64,000 nucleotides of DNA from Herbaspirillum huttiense (GCF_004367745.1 NZ_CP037993.1:2604001-2668000), one strand, 5' to 3'. Positions 44,712 through 53,853 are shown, counted from the first letter of the stretch. Notes: a model not told the origin generated them from the letters alone. Made by a program: numbers and translations.

Positions 44712-45449
44712 ATGGACTCACCACAAACCTCTACCATCGTTGACCGCGTTCTCCACGTACTCGCCGGCGTGGCCCGTGCCGGCAAGCCCGTCAGTGCCAA
44801 GCAGATTGCTGCGATGGTGCAACAACCGGTCAGTACCGTTTATCGCCACCTGGCATCCCTCAAGAAATGGGGACTGTTGCAGGAGCACATGAATTCCGGC
44901 ACCTTCGAGCCGGGGCCGACCGGGGTACAGCTGGCGTGGGGGTTCGACCAGAACTCCAACCTCATCAGCCAGAGCCGCGAGGAAATCATTTCGCTGGTCC
45001 AGCGCAGCGGGGAGAGCGTGGGCCTGCTGGTGCCGATCAACGGCCAGATGGTGTGCATCGCCATGGAAGAAAGCGATCAGCCACTGCGCTGTTCCTTCAC
45101 CAAGGGCCGGGCACATCCCTTGCTTAAGGGAGCATCGGCCAAGAGCCTGCTGGCCTTCATGCCACGCAAGCTGCAACAGAAACTGGTGGCTGACCAGCTG
45201 GGCGACAAGCCCGAGGAAGCCGCCGCGCTGGAAGCACAGCTCGATGAGATTCGCCGTCGTGGCTATTCCATCAGCGAGAGTGAAGTGGACCTGGGCGTGT
45301 GGGGCGTCTCGGTACCCATCATGACTTCCAATGGCCGCCTGGAAGGCACCATCACCCTGATGGCGCCGGCCCTGCGCGTGGGTAACCGCGAACAGGAGCT
45401 GGTCCGCATGACGGTGGAGTCCGCCCAGCGCATATGTAATCGTTTTTAA
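44712..45449 (+). CDS. IclR-family regulator
   Basis: A 245-residue regulator. The helix-turn-helix is KPVSAKQIAAMVQQPVSTVY, then RHLASLKKWGLLQ. The effector domain has KGRAHPLLKGASAKSLLAFM and RRGYSISESEVDLGVWGVSV, the IclR ligand site. It is divergent from the GntR gene and 135 bases before the binding-protein gene of the ABC transporter-hut cluster, so that cluster is its likely target, in place of the HutC repressor usual in hut operons. An imperfect inverted repeat (ATATGAAAAA at 44621 and TTTCCTCATAT at 44654) lies upstream. Confidence 0.87.
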   Translation: MDSPQTSTIVDRVLHVLAGVARAGKPVSAKQIAAMVQQPVSTVYRHLASLKKWGLLQEHMNSGTFEPGPTGVQLAWGFDQNSNLISQSREEIISLVQRSGESVGLLVPINGQMVCIAMEESDQPLRCSFTKGRAHPLLKGASAKSLLAFMPRKLQQKLVADQLGDKPEEAAALEAQLDEIRRRGYSISESEVDLGVWGVSVPIMTSNGRLEGTITLMAPALRVGNREQELVRMTVESAQRICNRF

Positions 45450-45584
45450 GCCAGTCAGGCTGCGCCGTCCGGAGAGACGGTGCTGGCTGGACGCGGGAGG
45501 GCCCCATCCGGGCCCAGGGATGAATAATCCATTACGCCGGTATCCCGGCGTCCAGTCCATGTCGTCGTTTCTACCGAGGAACTC

Positions 45585-46340
45585 ATGATGAAGCTTTCCC
45601 GCCTGCTGTGCGCCGTCTCGGCCAGCCTGTTTCTGCTGGTGGCGGCCGCGCCTGCCGCCCGTGCCGCCGAGAACGTGATCCGTGTCGGTACCGATGCCAC
45701 CTTCCCGCCGATGGAATTCGTCAAGGATGGCAAACGTACCGGTTTCGATATCGAATTGATGGAAGCCTTGGCCAAAACCATGGGCAAGAAGATCCAGTGG
45801 ATCGACATCGACTTCAAGGGCCTGATTCCCGGCCTCATTTCCAACCGCTTCGACATCGCTGCCTCGGCCATCTACATGACCGACGAGCGCCGCAAGGTGG
45901 TTACCTTCAGCGATCCCTACTATCGGGGTGGGCTGGCCGTGCTGGTGCGGCGTGACGACAACAGCATCAAGGTGCCGGAAGACCTGAACAAGGGAAAGCG
46001 CGTCTCGGTCCAGGTCGGCACCAAATCGGTGAGCTATCTGCGTGACAACTTCCCCGGCGTGGAACGCGTGGAAGTGGAAAAGAACCAGGCCATGTTCGAC
46101 CTGCTGGCCACCGGCCGCGTCAATGCGGTGGTGACCGGCCGTCCGGCCGCCGTCGAATATGCCCGCACCCAGCCGCTGGTACGTGTGCTGGACAAGGGAT
46201 TGACCACCGAACTGTATGGTTTTGCCCTGCGCAAGAACGATACCGCGCTGGTCGAGCATCTCAACAAGGCCCTGCAGACCTTGCGCATGAACGGCACCTA
46301 CGATGCGCTGACCGACAAGTGGTTTGCCAGGAAGGACTGA
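45585..46340 (+). CDS. Polar amino-acid ABC transporter binding protein
   Basis: A 251-residue family-3 periplasmic binding protein with signal peptide MMKLSRLLCAVSASLFLLVA, cleaved near ARA. NVIRVGTDATFPPMEFVKDG, then KRTGFDIELM, and AASAIYMTDERRKVVTFSDP, followed by YY, are the ligand-binding pattern. It is the first gene of a run with permease, ATPase and hutDFG, so histidine, formiminoglutamate or a related compound is the likely ligand. MM at the start leaves a one-codon doubt. Confidence 0.9.
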   Translation: MMKLSRLLCAVSASLFLLVAAAPAARAAENVIRVGTDATFPPMEFVKDGKRTGFDIELMEALAKTMGKKIQWIDIDFKGLIPGLISNRFDIAASAIYMTDERRKVVTFSDPYYRGGLAVLVRRDDNSIKVPEDLNKGKRVSVQVGTKSVSYLRDNFPGVERVEVEKNQAMFDLLATGRVNAVVTGRPAAVEYARTQPLVRVLDKGLTTELYGFALRKNDTALVEHLNKALQTLRMNGTYDALTDKWFARKD

Positions 46341-46453
46341 GATCCTGCGCACCTGGCCTGGCGTTGTCGCCGGGCTCCTCCATTCCTCTCTGCATGGCCG
46401 ACCCGGTCCGCCAGCCGTGACCGGGCAAGCGACTCCTTTTGCCGGAGCACTTC

Positions 46454-47119
46454 ATGAAACTGGATTTTTCGGGCGTCTGGGACAGTTGGCCCTCGCTCCT
46501 CCATGGCACCATGGTGACCGTGGAAATCACCGCCGCCTCGCTGGTGCTGGGGTGCGTGCTGGGCCTGCTGACTGGCCTGGGGCGGCTCAATCCGCAGCGC
46601 CGGCTGTTGTATGGCCTGTGTACTTTCTATCTCACGCTGGTACGCGGCACGCCCTTGCTGGTGCAGCTGTTCCTGTGGTTCTTCGGGTTGCCGCATGTGG
46701 GCGTGATCCTGCCGGCGTATGTGTGCGGCATCCTCGGGCTCGGTATCTACAGCGCTGCCTATATTTCGGAAATCGTGCGTGGCTCGATCCAGTCCATCGA
46801 ACGCGGCCAGATGGAAGCGGCACGCTCGCTGGGCTTGCCTTATCGGATGGCGATGCGCCGCGTGATCCTGCCGCAGGCCTTCGTGCGCATGATTCCGCCG
46901 CTGGGCAATGAATTCATCGCGCTGATCAAGAACTCGGCACTGGTGTCGCTGCTGACCATTGCCGACCTGATGCATGAGGGCGAGAAGATCATCAGCATTA
47001 CCTACCGCTCGCTGGAAACCTATCTGGTCATCGCCCTGATCTATCTCGTGCTGACCAGCGTGACCACGCTGGCGCTACGCCGGATCGAGAAGGTCCTGCG
47101 CTCCGAAGGGAGGGTGTGA
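46454..47119 (+). CDS. Amino-acid ABC transporter permease
   Basis: A 221-residue inner-membrane protein with about five helices. [20 protein letters not shown], followed by [10 protein letters not shown], is the EAA loop that contacts the ATPase. [18 protein letters not shown] and [16 protein letters not shown] are typical of the His/Glu-type permeases. GGAGCACTTC-ATG supports the start at 46454. Its stop TGA shares its last A with the ATG of the ATPase gene. Only one permease gene is present, so it probably forms a homodimer. Confidence 0.92.
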   Translation: MKLDFSGVWDSWPSLLHGTMVTVEITAASLVLGCVLGLLTGLGRLNPQRRLLYGLCTFYLTLVRGTPLLVQLFLWFFGLPHVGVILPAYVCGILGLGIYSAAYISEIVRGSIQSIERGQMEAARSLGLPYRMAMRRVILPQAFVRMIPPLGNEFIALIKNSALVSLLTIADLMHEGEKIISITYRSLETYLVIALIYLVLTSVTTLALRRIEKVLRSEGRV

Positions 47120-47892
47120 TGGAACACAGCGTGGTCGATATCAAAGGTTTGCGCAAATCCTTCGGCAGTCATCTCGTGCTCAAGGACATCGATTTTTCGG
47201 TCTCGCCGAGTCAGGTGGTCGTCATCATCGGCCCCAGCGGCAGTGGCAAGAGCACCTTGCTGCGCTGCCTGAACGGGCTGGAGACCGCCGAGGGCGGCAC
47301 CGTGGTGGTCGGCGGCCATACGGTGGTCGAGGGCGGGCGCATGATGCCCGAAGCCATGCTCGATGCGCTGCGCGCCGAGGTGGGCATGGTATTCCAGTCC
47401 TTCAACCTGTTCCCGCACCTGAACGTGCTGGACAACATCACCCTGGCACCGACCTGCCTGCGCGGCGTCCCGCGCAAGGCGGCGCAGGAGCAGGGGCTGC
47501 GGCTGCTCAGGAAAGTCGGGCTGGAACACAAGGCGAAGGATTATCCCGGCACCTTGTCCGGCGGCCAGAAGCAGCGCGTGGCCATTGCCCGTGCGCTGGC
47601 CATGGAACCGAAGGTGATGCTCTTCGACGAGCCCACCTCGGCGCTGGATCCGGAGTTGGTCGGTGAAGTACTGCAGGTGATGCAGGACCTGGCCAGCGAC
47701 GGCATGACCATGCTCATCGTCACGCACGAGATGGGATTTGCGCGCGAGGTGGCCGATGTGGTGGTGGTGTTGGATCACGGCAGCATCGTCGAGTCCGGTC
47801 CGCCCTCCGAGATATTTACTTCACCGCGCGAGGCACGTACCCGCAGTTTCTTGCAAACCATGCTGGCCCGCGAGGTGGGTCATGCCGGGTAA
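47119..47892 (+). CDS. Amino-acid ABC transporter ATP-binding protein
   Basis: A 257-residue ABC ATPase. Walker A is [18 protein letters not shown], the signature is [16 protein letters not shown], and Walker B is [14 protein letters not shown] with the H-loop in [17 protein letters not shown]. It energises uptake with the preceding permease and binding protein. ATG at 47119 overlaps the permease stop (TGATG); a GTG one codon earlier is possible. It overlaps hutD by 11 bases, tying transport to the hut genes. Confidence 0.95.
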   Translation: MEHSVVDIKGLRKSFGSHLVLKDIDFSVSPSQVVVIIGPSGSGKSTLLRCLNGLETAEGGTVVVGGHTVVEGGRMMPEAMLDALRAEVGMVFQSFNLFPHLNVLDNITLAPTCLRGVPRKAAQEQGLRLLRKVGLEHKAKDYPGTLSGGQKQRVAIARALAMEPKVMLFDEPTSALDPELVGEVLQVMQDLASDGMTMLIVTHEMGFAREVADVVVVLDHGSIVESGPPSEIFTSPREARTRSFLQTMLAREVGHAG

Positions 47893-48541
47893 AGCCCATG
47901 CGGTGGCGGGTTCCGGAGTGCCGCAGCACGGCGCGATAGCGTTCGTCGGCGAGCTGGCCAGCGTGGCGGCCGTCCCCTGGAAGAACGAGGGCGGGCAGAC
48001 CCGTGAACTGTGCGTGGAGCCGCCGGAGGCCGACTTCGCCAGTTTTATCTGGCGGGCCAGCGTGGCCGACGTCGGTAGCGATGCAGATTTTTCCACCTTC
48101 GAGGGAATCGATCGCACCATTGTCCTGCTTGAAGGCGGCGGCTTCACGCTGCACAGCGAGGGAAGGCAGGTCCACGATCTGGTTCACTGCTTTGCGCCCT
48201 ACGACTTCCCCGGCGAGCAGCCGATCCAGGTGCGGATGCATGGTGCGCCCACGCTGGACTTCAACCTGATGGTGCGGCGTGAAGTCGCCGAGGGCAGGGT
48301 AGTGATGCTGGACGAGCGCAATTCGCGTTGCCTGCCCAGCCACAGCGCTTTGTTGTACGTGGCAAGAGGCGCCGCCTGCCTTTCCGATGAAGACGGTCTG
48401 CAACAGGCCTTGCGCGCCGGCCAGTTCGCGCGGCTGCAACCAGGGCACAGAGCGCGCATGCCCGATCTGCTGTGTGCGCCGGGGGCGGTGGTGCTGCTGG
48501 TCTGCATCATCCCCAAGCCAAAGGAAGGCCAGCACATGTAA
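47882..48541 (+). CDS. hutD: HutD-family cupin protein
   Basis: A 219-residue protein of the HutD family. [20 protein letters not shown] is the family start, and [20 protein letters not shown], then [14 protein letters not shown], follows the double-cupin fold. HutD occurs in histidine-utilisation loci and is thought to limit pathway flux, possibly by binding formiminoglutamate; it has no proven enzymatic activity. The start at 47882 lies inside the end of the ATPase gene (11-base overlap) with GAGGTGGGTC upstream. Confidence 0.88.
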   Translation: MPGKAHAVAGSGVPQHGAIAFVGELASVAAVPWKNEGGQTRELCVEPPEADFASFIWRASVADVGSDADFSTFEGIDRTIVLLEGGGFTLHSEGRQVHDLVHCFAPYDFPGEQPIQVRMHGAPTLDFNLMVRREVAEGRVVMLDERNSRCLPSHSALLYVARGAACLSDEDGLQQALRAGQFARLQPGHRARMPDLLCAPGAVVLLVCIIPKPKEGQHM

Positions 48542-48638
48542 GCGTTGAAGCGCCGAGGCCGTTCTGATTCCACCCGCTGCAAGCGGCACAACGGTGTCCG
48601 GCATACACTACAAAACCGCCAGTATAAAAGGTGAGCAT

Positions 48639-50105
48639 ATGGCATCGCTTGGCGAACAAACACAGCAACACCTGCATGCACATCCACAGCCGCATGCGCA
48701 CGCGCTCCCTCGCCAATCGGCGCGTGCCCTGTTTTGCCCGCTGGCCTTGCTGCCGGATGGCTGGCAGCATGACGTCCTGCTGCGCTGGGATGACTCCGGA
48801 CGCCTGATCGAGATTAGCGCCCGCAGCGCGCCTGGCACGGCAGCGCAGGCGTCCGGGCCGGTGATTGCAGGCATGCCCAATCTGCATTCGCATGCCTTCC
48901 AGCGCGCCATGGCCGGCCTGACTGAGGTCATGGGCAGTCCTTCGGATTCCTTCTGGAGCTGGCGCAAGCTGATGTACCGTTTTGCCCAGCGACTGCAGCC
49001 GGAGCACCTGCACGCCATTGCCTGCCATCTCTATATCGAGATGCTCAAAGCGGGCTATACCTCCGTCTGCGAATTCCATTATCTGCACCACGCCCCGGGC
49101 GGCAGCCCCTACGCCGACCGCGCCGAACTGGCGCTGCGGCTGATGCAGGCGGCGTCCGAGGCGGGCATCGGCATGACCCTGCTGCCGGTGCTGTACCAGT
49201 ACGGCGGCTTCGGTGGCCAGCCGGGTTCTCAGGAGCAGGCGCGCTTCATCGCGACGCCAGACGACCTGCTGGCCCTGCGCGAGCGCCTGCTGCACGCCTT
49301 GCCGGAGAACCCGATGCGCCGCTATGGCGCAGCCCCGCATTCGCTGCGGGCGGTGTCGCCGCAAGGCCTGGAAGAACTGGTCAGCGGCCTGCGCCAGCAG
49401 CCGGGAGGGCGCGACGCTCCCGTTCACATCCACGTCGCCGAGCAGTGGCGCGAGATTCAGGATTGCCTGGCCTGGTGCGGCCAGCGTCCGGTGCAATTGC
49501 TGCTGTCGCTGCAGGAGGTGGATGCGCGCTGGTGCCTGATTCACGCCACCCACATGGATCAAGGGGAATACCTGGATCTGGCCGCCAGTGGTGCGATCGT
49601 GGGACTGTGCCCGACGACCGAGGCCAATCTGGGCGACGGCATCATTGATGCCGGGCAGCTGTTGCAGTCCCGGACTCCCTGGGGCCTGGGCTCGGACAGC
49701 AATATCGCCATCAACCCGCGTTCCGAATTGCGGCTGCTGGAGTATGGACAACGCTTGCATCATCGCCGGCGCAACGTGCTGGCCTCCGAAGCGTCACCGG
49801 CCACGGCCGACCGCCTGTTTGCCCAGGCCGTGGCAGGCGGTGCGGCTGCCAGCGGCCGCGCGGTCGCCGGGCTGGCTGTGGGGCAGCAAGCGGATTTCGT
49901 GGTCCTCGACGGGGACGACGTCAACCTGGCCGATCGCAGCCCCGGGCAATTGCTCTCGGCACTGGTGTTTTGCGAGCATGATGGCCAGCCCATCCAGGAT
50001 GTCTACGTGGGTGGCCGCCAGGTCGTGGCCGCCGGGCAGCACCCCTTGCAGGATGACGCGCGCCGCGCCTATCGCCGCGCGATTGCCGAATTGTTGAAGG
50101 ATTGA
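48639..50105 (+). CDS. hutF: Formiminoglutamate deiminase HutF
   Basis: A 488-residue amidohydrolase. Zn ligands are in GMPNLHSHAFQRAMAGL, VHIHVAEQWREIQD, LIHATHMDQ and GLGSDSN. LTEVMGSPSDSFWSWRKLMY is typical of HutF. It turns N-formimino-L-glutamate into N-formyl-L-glutamate and ammonia. The open frame starts at 48594, but ATG at 48639 is chosen because AAGGTGAG stands just before it. A His-rich stretch (HLHAHPQPHAHAL) near residue 15 is an unusual leader that could bind metal. hutG follows after 10 bases. Confidence 0.92.
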   Translation: MASLGEQTQQHLHAHPQPHAHALPRQSARALFCPLALLPDGWQHDVLLRWDDSGRLIEISARSAPGTAAQASGPVIAGMPNLHSHAFQRAMAGLTEVMGSPSDSFWSWRKLMYRFAQRLQPEHLHAIACHLYIEMLKAGYTSVCEFHYLHHAPGGSPYADRAELALRLMQAASEAGIGMTLLPVLYQYGGFGGQPGSQEQARFIATPDDLLALRERLLHALPENPMRRYGAAPHSLRAVSPQGLEELVSGLRQQPGGRDAPVHIHVAEQWREIQDCLAWCGQRPVQLLLSLQEVDARWCLIHATHMDQGEYLDLAASGAIVGLCPTTEANLGDGIIDAGQLLQSRTPWGLGSDSNIAINPRSELRLLEYGQRLHHRRRNVLASEASPATADRLFAQAVAGGAAASGRAVAGLAVGQQADFVVLDGDDVNLADRSPGQLLSALVFCEHDGQPIQDVYVGGRQVVAAGQHPLQDDARRAYRRAIAELLKD

Positions 50106-50115
50106 GGACCGCACG

Positions 50116-50922
50116 ATGCCAGTGATGCCGCACGATATTTGCCAGCTGCACCAGGGTAGTTCGCCCCTGCTGATTTCCATGCCTCACGTGGGTACTCGTC
50201 TGCCGGAGGAGCTGCTGGCCTCCTATAGTGCGGTTGGCCTGCAGGTCGACGATACCGACTGGCATATCGCCGAACTCTATGAGTTTGCCCTCGGCCTTGG
50301 CGCTTCCGTGATTCGTCCTTTTCATTCACGTTACGTGATCGATCTCAACCGGCCAGCGGACGGACAGAGCCTGTATCCGGGGCAGAACACCACCGGGCTG
50401 TGTCCGCTGACGACATTCGACAACCTGCCGCTGTACCGCGAGGGCTGTGAACCGGATGCCGCCGAGATCGCACGCCGCCTGCAGGTCTACTGGCATCCCT
50501 ATCATGCGGCTCTGCAGGCCGAACTGGAGCGCCTGAAGGCAGTGCATGGCTACGCGCTGCTGTGGGATGCGCACTCGATCCGCTCGCTGATTCCGCATCT
50601 GTTCGAGGGCGAACTGCCGGTCTTCAATTTCGGAACTGCCAGCGGTGCTGCCTGCGCACCTGGTCTTGGAGAAGACTTGCTGGCGCTGGCGCAGCAACTG
50701 GCACCGCAGTTTCCCGCCGTACTCAATGGCCGCTTCAAAGGCGGCTACATCACTCGTCATTACGGCCAGCCCGCCCGGCAGGTCCATGCCCTCCAACTGG
50801 AATTGGCGCAGCGCAGCTACATGCAGGAGCACGCACCTTACGCGTTGCAGACAGCGCTGGCAGATCAGCTCAAGCCGGTGCTGCAGGCGCTGGTGACGCG
50901 CTTCATGGCGTTTCATCCCTGA
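50116..50922 (+). CDS. hutG: N-formylglutamate amidohydrolase HutG
   Basis: A 268-residue N-formylglutamate deformylase. PLLISMPHVGTRLPEELLAS, VDDTDWHIAELYEFALGLGA and NFGTASGAACAP carry the family metal and substrate residues. It hydrolyses N-formylglutamate to glutamate and formate, the last step of the five-step histidine pathway. It is the final gene of the run that starts with the binding protein. The upstream enzymes hutH, hutU and hutI are not in the window. Confidence 0.92.
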   Translation: MPVMPHDICQLHQGSSPLLISMPHVGTRLPEELLASYSAVGLQVDDTDWHIAELYEFALGLGASVIRPFHSRYVIDLNRPADGQSLYPGQNTTGLCPLTTFDNLPLYREGCEPDAAEIARRLQVYWHPYHAALQAELERLKAVHGYALLWDAHSIRSLIPHLFEGELPVFNFGTASGAACAPGLGEDLLALAQQLAPQFPAVLNGRFKGGYITRHYGQPARQVHALQLELAQRSYMQEHAPYALQTALADQLKPVLQALVTRFMAFHP

Positions 50923-51081
50923 TGCGAGCCTGCGCCCGTACCATTTGATCCAGCGCAAACGCAGGCCAGCTGCGGCGCTGCAGCCCGGGCGGCTTGATGC
51001 ATGTCAAATCCGTTCATGCAGGTGAGGCTTAGTATGCAGTCATACCAAGTCAACGCAATCCAGTCACCTGCTGAGGTCATC

Positions 51082-51519
51082 ATGTTCAAGAACATCCTGT
51101 TGGCAACCGATGGTTCCCGTCTGTGCAACGAATCCGTCAAGGCCGCCATCGCGCTGGCCAAGAGCTGCGGCAGCACCCTGGTTGGTTTGTCGGTGGCAGG
51201 CAATCTGCGGGCCTTGTCGATTCCTGAAGTCAGCGTCGGCGTGGATGTGGAGCGCACCGATGCAGCTGGCCGCGAACGCGCTCTGGCCAGCGTCGAGATG
51301 ATCACCGCGATGGCCCGTGAAGAAGGTGTTCCCTGCACGGTGCAGGTGGCCCAAGGTGGACGTCCCTACGAAGAGATCATGCGCGTGGCCGAACGCGAGC
51401 ACTGCGATGCCATCATCATGGCCTCCAAGGCCCGTTCCACGCTGGGCCGCCTGCTGCTCGGCAGCCAGACCCAGAAGCTGCTGGCGCATAGCAAGGTACC
51501 GGTGCTGGTTTATCGCTGA
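51082..51519 (+). CDS. Universal stress protein, UspA family
   Basis: A 145-residue single-domain Usp. MFKNILLATDGSRLCNESVK opens the fold, and MASKARSTLGRLLLGSQTQK, then LLAHSKVPVLVYR, is the nucleotide-binding and final-strand region. The start at 51082 is preferred over 51001 because the family begins with this first strand and GAGGT precedes it. It is a single-gene unit with a terminator at 51608. Usp proteins respond to stress or starvation; the exact effect is unknown. Confidence 0.9.
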   Translation: MFKNILLATDGSRLCNESVKAAIALAKSCGSTLVGLSVAGNLRALSIPEVSVGVDVERTDAAGRERALASVEMITAMAREEGVPCTVQVAQGGRPYEEIMRVAEREHCDAIIMASKARSTLGRLLLGSQTQKLLAHSKVPVLVYR

Positions 51520-51607
51520 TTGGCGAAAAGATGAAGAGATGCGCACCGCATGAGTGCGCATAGGGCGGTTGAAAATGCCGTCATGAAGGTTTGTGGTGTG
51601 GAGGGTC

Positions 51608-51644
51608 GGGCCGTTCCTGTGGAGAGGGACGGCCCATTTTTTTT
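51608..51644 (+). terminator. Rho-independent terminator of the usp gene
   Basis: A GGGCCGT / ACGGCCC stem with a 14-base loop is followed by ATTTTTTTT. It lies 89 bases after the usp stop and just before the structured leader of nhaA. Confidence 0.85.
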
Positions 51645-51660
51645 GTCCGCGCATCGCGAG

Positions 51661-51743
51661 CCCCGGGGCCGAAAGTTTGGAGAAAGACCTCGGCCTTTGT
51701 TACAGTCAGGCCTTGTTTTGAAGACGACAACAAGGAGCCCGCA
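51661..51743 (+). promoter_or_regulatory. Candidate cation riboswitch in the nhaA leader
   Basis: Three helices are possible. GGCCGA (51667-51672) pairs with TCGGCC (51690-51695), enclosing GTTT/AGAC (51675-51678 with 51685-51688). GGCCT (51692-51696) pairs with AGGCC (51708-51712), using the same bases. CCTTGTT (51711-51717) pairs with AACAAGG (51729-51735), covering the GG of the AAGGAG ribosome binding site of nhaA. The helices exclude one another, so ligand binding could open or close the ribosome site. Its place and layout recall the nhaA-I class that senses Li+/Na+ or related signals; the class was recalled from memory and not matched to a model. Confidence 0.6.
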
Positions 51744-52925
51744 TTGACCACATCCCCTCATCAGGCCCACGGCGGTAACGCCTTTACCCGCTTCTTCGCG
51801 CATGAAGCTGCTGGCGGCATCGTGCTGGCCATCGCTGCGGTGCTGGCGCTGATCATCAGCAACAGCAGCTGGCGAGAAACCTACGAGGCCTTCACCCGCA
51901 TTCCCGGCAAGGTCGACATCGGTGGTCTTGTGGTCTTGTCCAAGCCGCTGTTGCTGTGGGTGAACGACCTGTGGATGGCGGTGTTCTTCTTCCTGGTCGG
52001 TCTGGAAATCAAGCGCGAATTCGTCGAAGGCGAACTGGCCTCCCGCAAACAGGCCATCCTGCCGGCGGCAGCGGCCTTGGGCGGTATGGTGGTGCCGGCG
52101 GCGATCTATGCGCTCATCAACCTGGGCGATCCGGTGGCGCTGCGCGGCTGGGCCATTCCCGCGGCCACCGACATCGCCTTTGCGATCGGTATCGTGATGC
52201 TGCTGGGGTCGCGGGTTCCGACCTCGCTCAAGGTTTTCCTCACCGCCGTGGCCATCATCGATGACCTGGGCGCCATCGTGGTCATCGCGCTCTTCTATAC
52301 GGACAACCTCTCACTGGGCATGCTGGCTGGGGCCGGGGTAGGGACGCTGGTCCTGTTGCTGCTCAATCGCAGCGGCGTGCGGCGCGCAGATATCTACATC
52401 GTCGTCGGTCTGGTGATCTGGGTGTGCGTGCTCAAGTCGGGCATCCACGCCACGCTGGCCGGGGTGGTCACGGCGCTGGCCATTCCCATGCGCGACGCTG
52501 ACGACCGGCCGCTGGCCGGTGCCCTGGAGCATGGCTTGCATCCCTGGGTGGCCTTCCTGGTCCTGCCCATGTTTGCCTTCGCCAATGCTGGCGTGTCCTT
52601 TCAGGGGATGTCGCTGGGCAACCTGTTTGAGCCGATCCCGCTCGGTATCGCCGGCGGACTGGTACTGGGCAAGACCATCGGTGTCTTCGGTGCAGCCTGG
52701 CTGATGATCCGCAGCCGACTGGCCGCGGCACCGGCCGGTGCCAGTACCCGGCAGTTCATCGGCGTCTGCATGCTGTGTGGCATCGGCTTCACCATGAGTC
52801 TCTTCATCGGCGGCCTGGCCTTCCAGGGATTGAGTCCGGATTTCGAAGCCAAGCTCAAACTGGGCGTGCTGGGCGGCTCCATCCTGGCGGGCTTGCTGGG
52901 CACACTGGTCTTGTGGCGCAAATAG
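51744..52925 (+). CDS. nhaA: Na+/H+ antiporter NhaA
   Basis: A 393-residue inner-membrane antiporter with about twelve helices. VAIIDDLGAIVVIALFYTDN holds the two conserved Asp residues for ion exchange, and FFFLVGLEIKREFVEGEL and IPAATDIAFAIGIVMLLGSR are family signatures. It moves Na+ or Li+ out of the cell in exchange for protons. The start is a TTG (51744), seven bases after AAGGAG; no ATG fits. Translation is probably controlled by the leader at 51661-51743. Confidence 0.94.
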   Translation: MTTSPHQAHGGNAFTRFFAHEAAGGIVLAIAAVLALIISNSSWRETYEAFTRIPGKVDIGGLVVLSKPLLLWVNDLWMAVFFFLVGLEIKREFVEGELASRKQAILPAAAALGGMVVPAAIYALINLGDPVALRGWAIPAATDIAFAIGIVMLLGSRVPTSLKVFLTAVAIIDDLGAIVVIALFYTDNLSLGMLAGAGVGTLVLLLLNRSGVRRADIYIVVGLVIWVCVLKSGIHATLAGVVTALAIPMRDADDRPLAGALEHGLHPWVAFLVLPMFAFANAGVSFQGMSLGNLFEPIPLGIAGGLVLGKTIGVFGAAWLMIRSRLAAAPAGASTRQFIGVCMLCGIGFTMSLFIGGLAFQGLSPDFEAKLKLGVLGGSILAGLLGTLVLWRK

Positions 52926-53431
52926 ATATCACCAGCGTGAACATCACGGTGCGCCGCATTTTCCATGCGGCCACTGTGCGTGTTGTCTATCAAAAATCTC
53001 ATCAATACGCTTGAGACACACGAAAAGTCGCCATTTGGCGACGAAATATCGACTTTCTGTTTTGCGATGCAAAAAATTATATAAAAAATAATTGTTTGCA
53101 CACCATTAGTGCGATTCCGGCTGGAAATGGGGTCCCGACGGGCTTCCGCTTCCACATGACGAAGTGAATCCCTACGACAACGAAATGTCGACCGGCAGCT
53201 CGGCCATGAATTGCTGCTGCGCAGAACAAGCGATTGTTTACATCACCTTTTGGCAGTAGCAAGATACTTGCACGGGCCTGTAACGGCGCGGCGTGGAAGG
53301 GCGCCGCTGCTGACACTACTGACAACAGCGCCCGCAGCAAGCCGGGGATATTGTCTTTTCGACATTTTCACCCCTTGGGACGATAAGCCAGGCGAATAAC
53401 AGCCCGGCCATCAAAAGCAGAGGAGACAAGC
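52926..53431. other. Long intergenic region after nhaA
   Basis: This 506-base region holds a short hairpin (GCCGCAT / ATGCGGC, 52953-52971) after nhaA. An AT-rich stretch follows at 53065-53105. Similar short motifs CGAAATATCGAC (53041), CGAAATGTCGAC (near 53178) and TTCGACATTTTC (near 53358, inverted) also occur and could be operator half-sites. No coding sequence or clear promoter was found. Confidence 0.35.
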
Positions 53432-53557
53432 ATGAAACTGATGGAATTGCTCATGAGCTACGGTAGCCAGGCACTGGTGTGGTATGCGATGTACGTGATC
53501 GTGGGGAGCTGTGCCTTCGGAGCTTATGTCTGGCGCCGCACCCATTTCGGTCACTGA
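53432..53557 (+). CDS. 41-residue membrane peptide
   Basis: ATG at 53432 opens a 41-codon frame beginning MKLMELLMSYGSQALVWYAM, then YVIVGSCAFGAYVW, and ending RRTHFGH. AGAGGAGACAAGC directly before the ATG is a very good ribosome binding site. About 23 hydrophobic residues form one membrane helix with a basic C-terminal end, as in many small membrane proteins. No family is recognised. The long upstream region suggests its own regulation. Confidence 0.65.
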   Translation: MKLMELLMSYGSQALVWYAMYVIVGSCAFGAYVWRRTHFGH

Positions 53558-53757
53558 CCTCCAAACATTCACCCTGACGCACGCCGGAATGAACGCCGGC
53601 GGTGCGTGAACGACGCCAGGCGAGGGTACCGGACCAGTGCTGGCCTGAAGCATGCCGCTTCCCATCCCGCGCAAGGGCGTGGACATGGGAGCGGTGCCGT
53701 GCTGGTCTTCCGCGCGTATCGTCGACTCGTCATTTGACACCTGCATTTGCCTGCCAG

Positions 53758-53794
53758 AACGGCGGGGAGCGTCTTGCCGGCGCTCCCCGCCGTT
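53758..53794. repeat. Perfect 14-bp inverted repeat
   Basis: AACGGCGGGGAGCG and CGCTCCCCGCCGTT are separated by nine bases. It is very GC-rich and no T run follows. It may end or protect the small-gene transcript, or be a mobile-type palindrome; nothing in the window decides this. Confidence 0.7.
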
Positions 53795-53853
53795 CGCCGT
53801 TTCGGCGGTGGAGAAGGGCTGCAGCGGGCTTCCTCACGCAATCTCCAAGGATG

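Noticed and set aside
53330..53431. Cyclic di-GMP (GEMM) riboswitch before the 41-residue gene
   Set aside because: GGGACGATAAGCC recalled the motif, but the conserved receptor loops and the two helices are absent.
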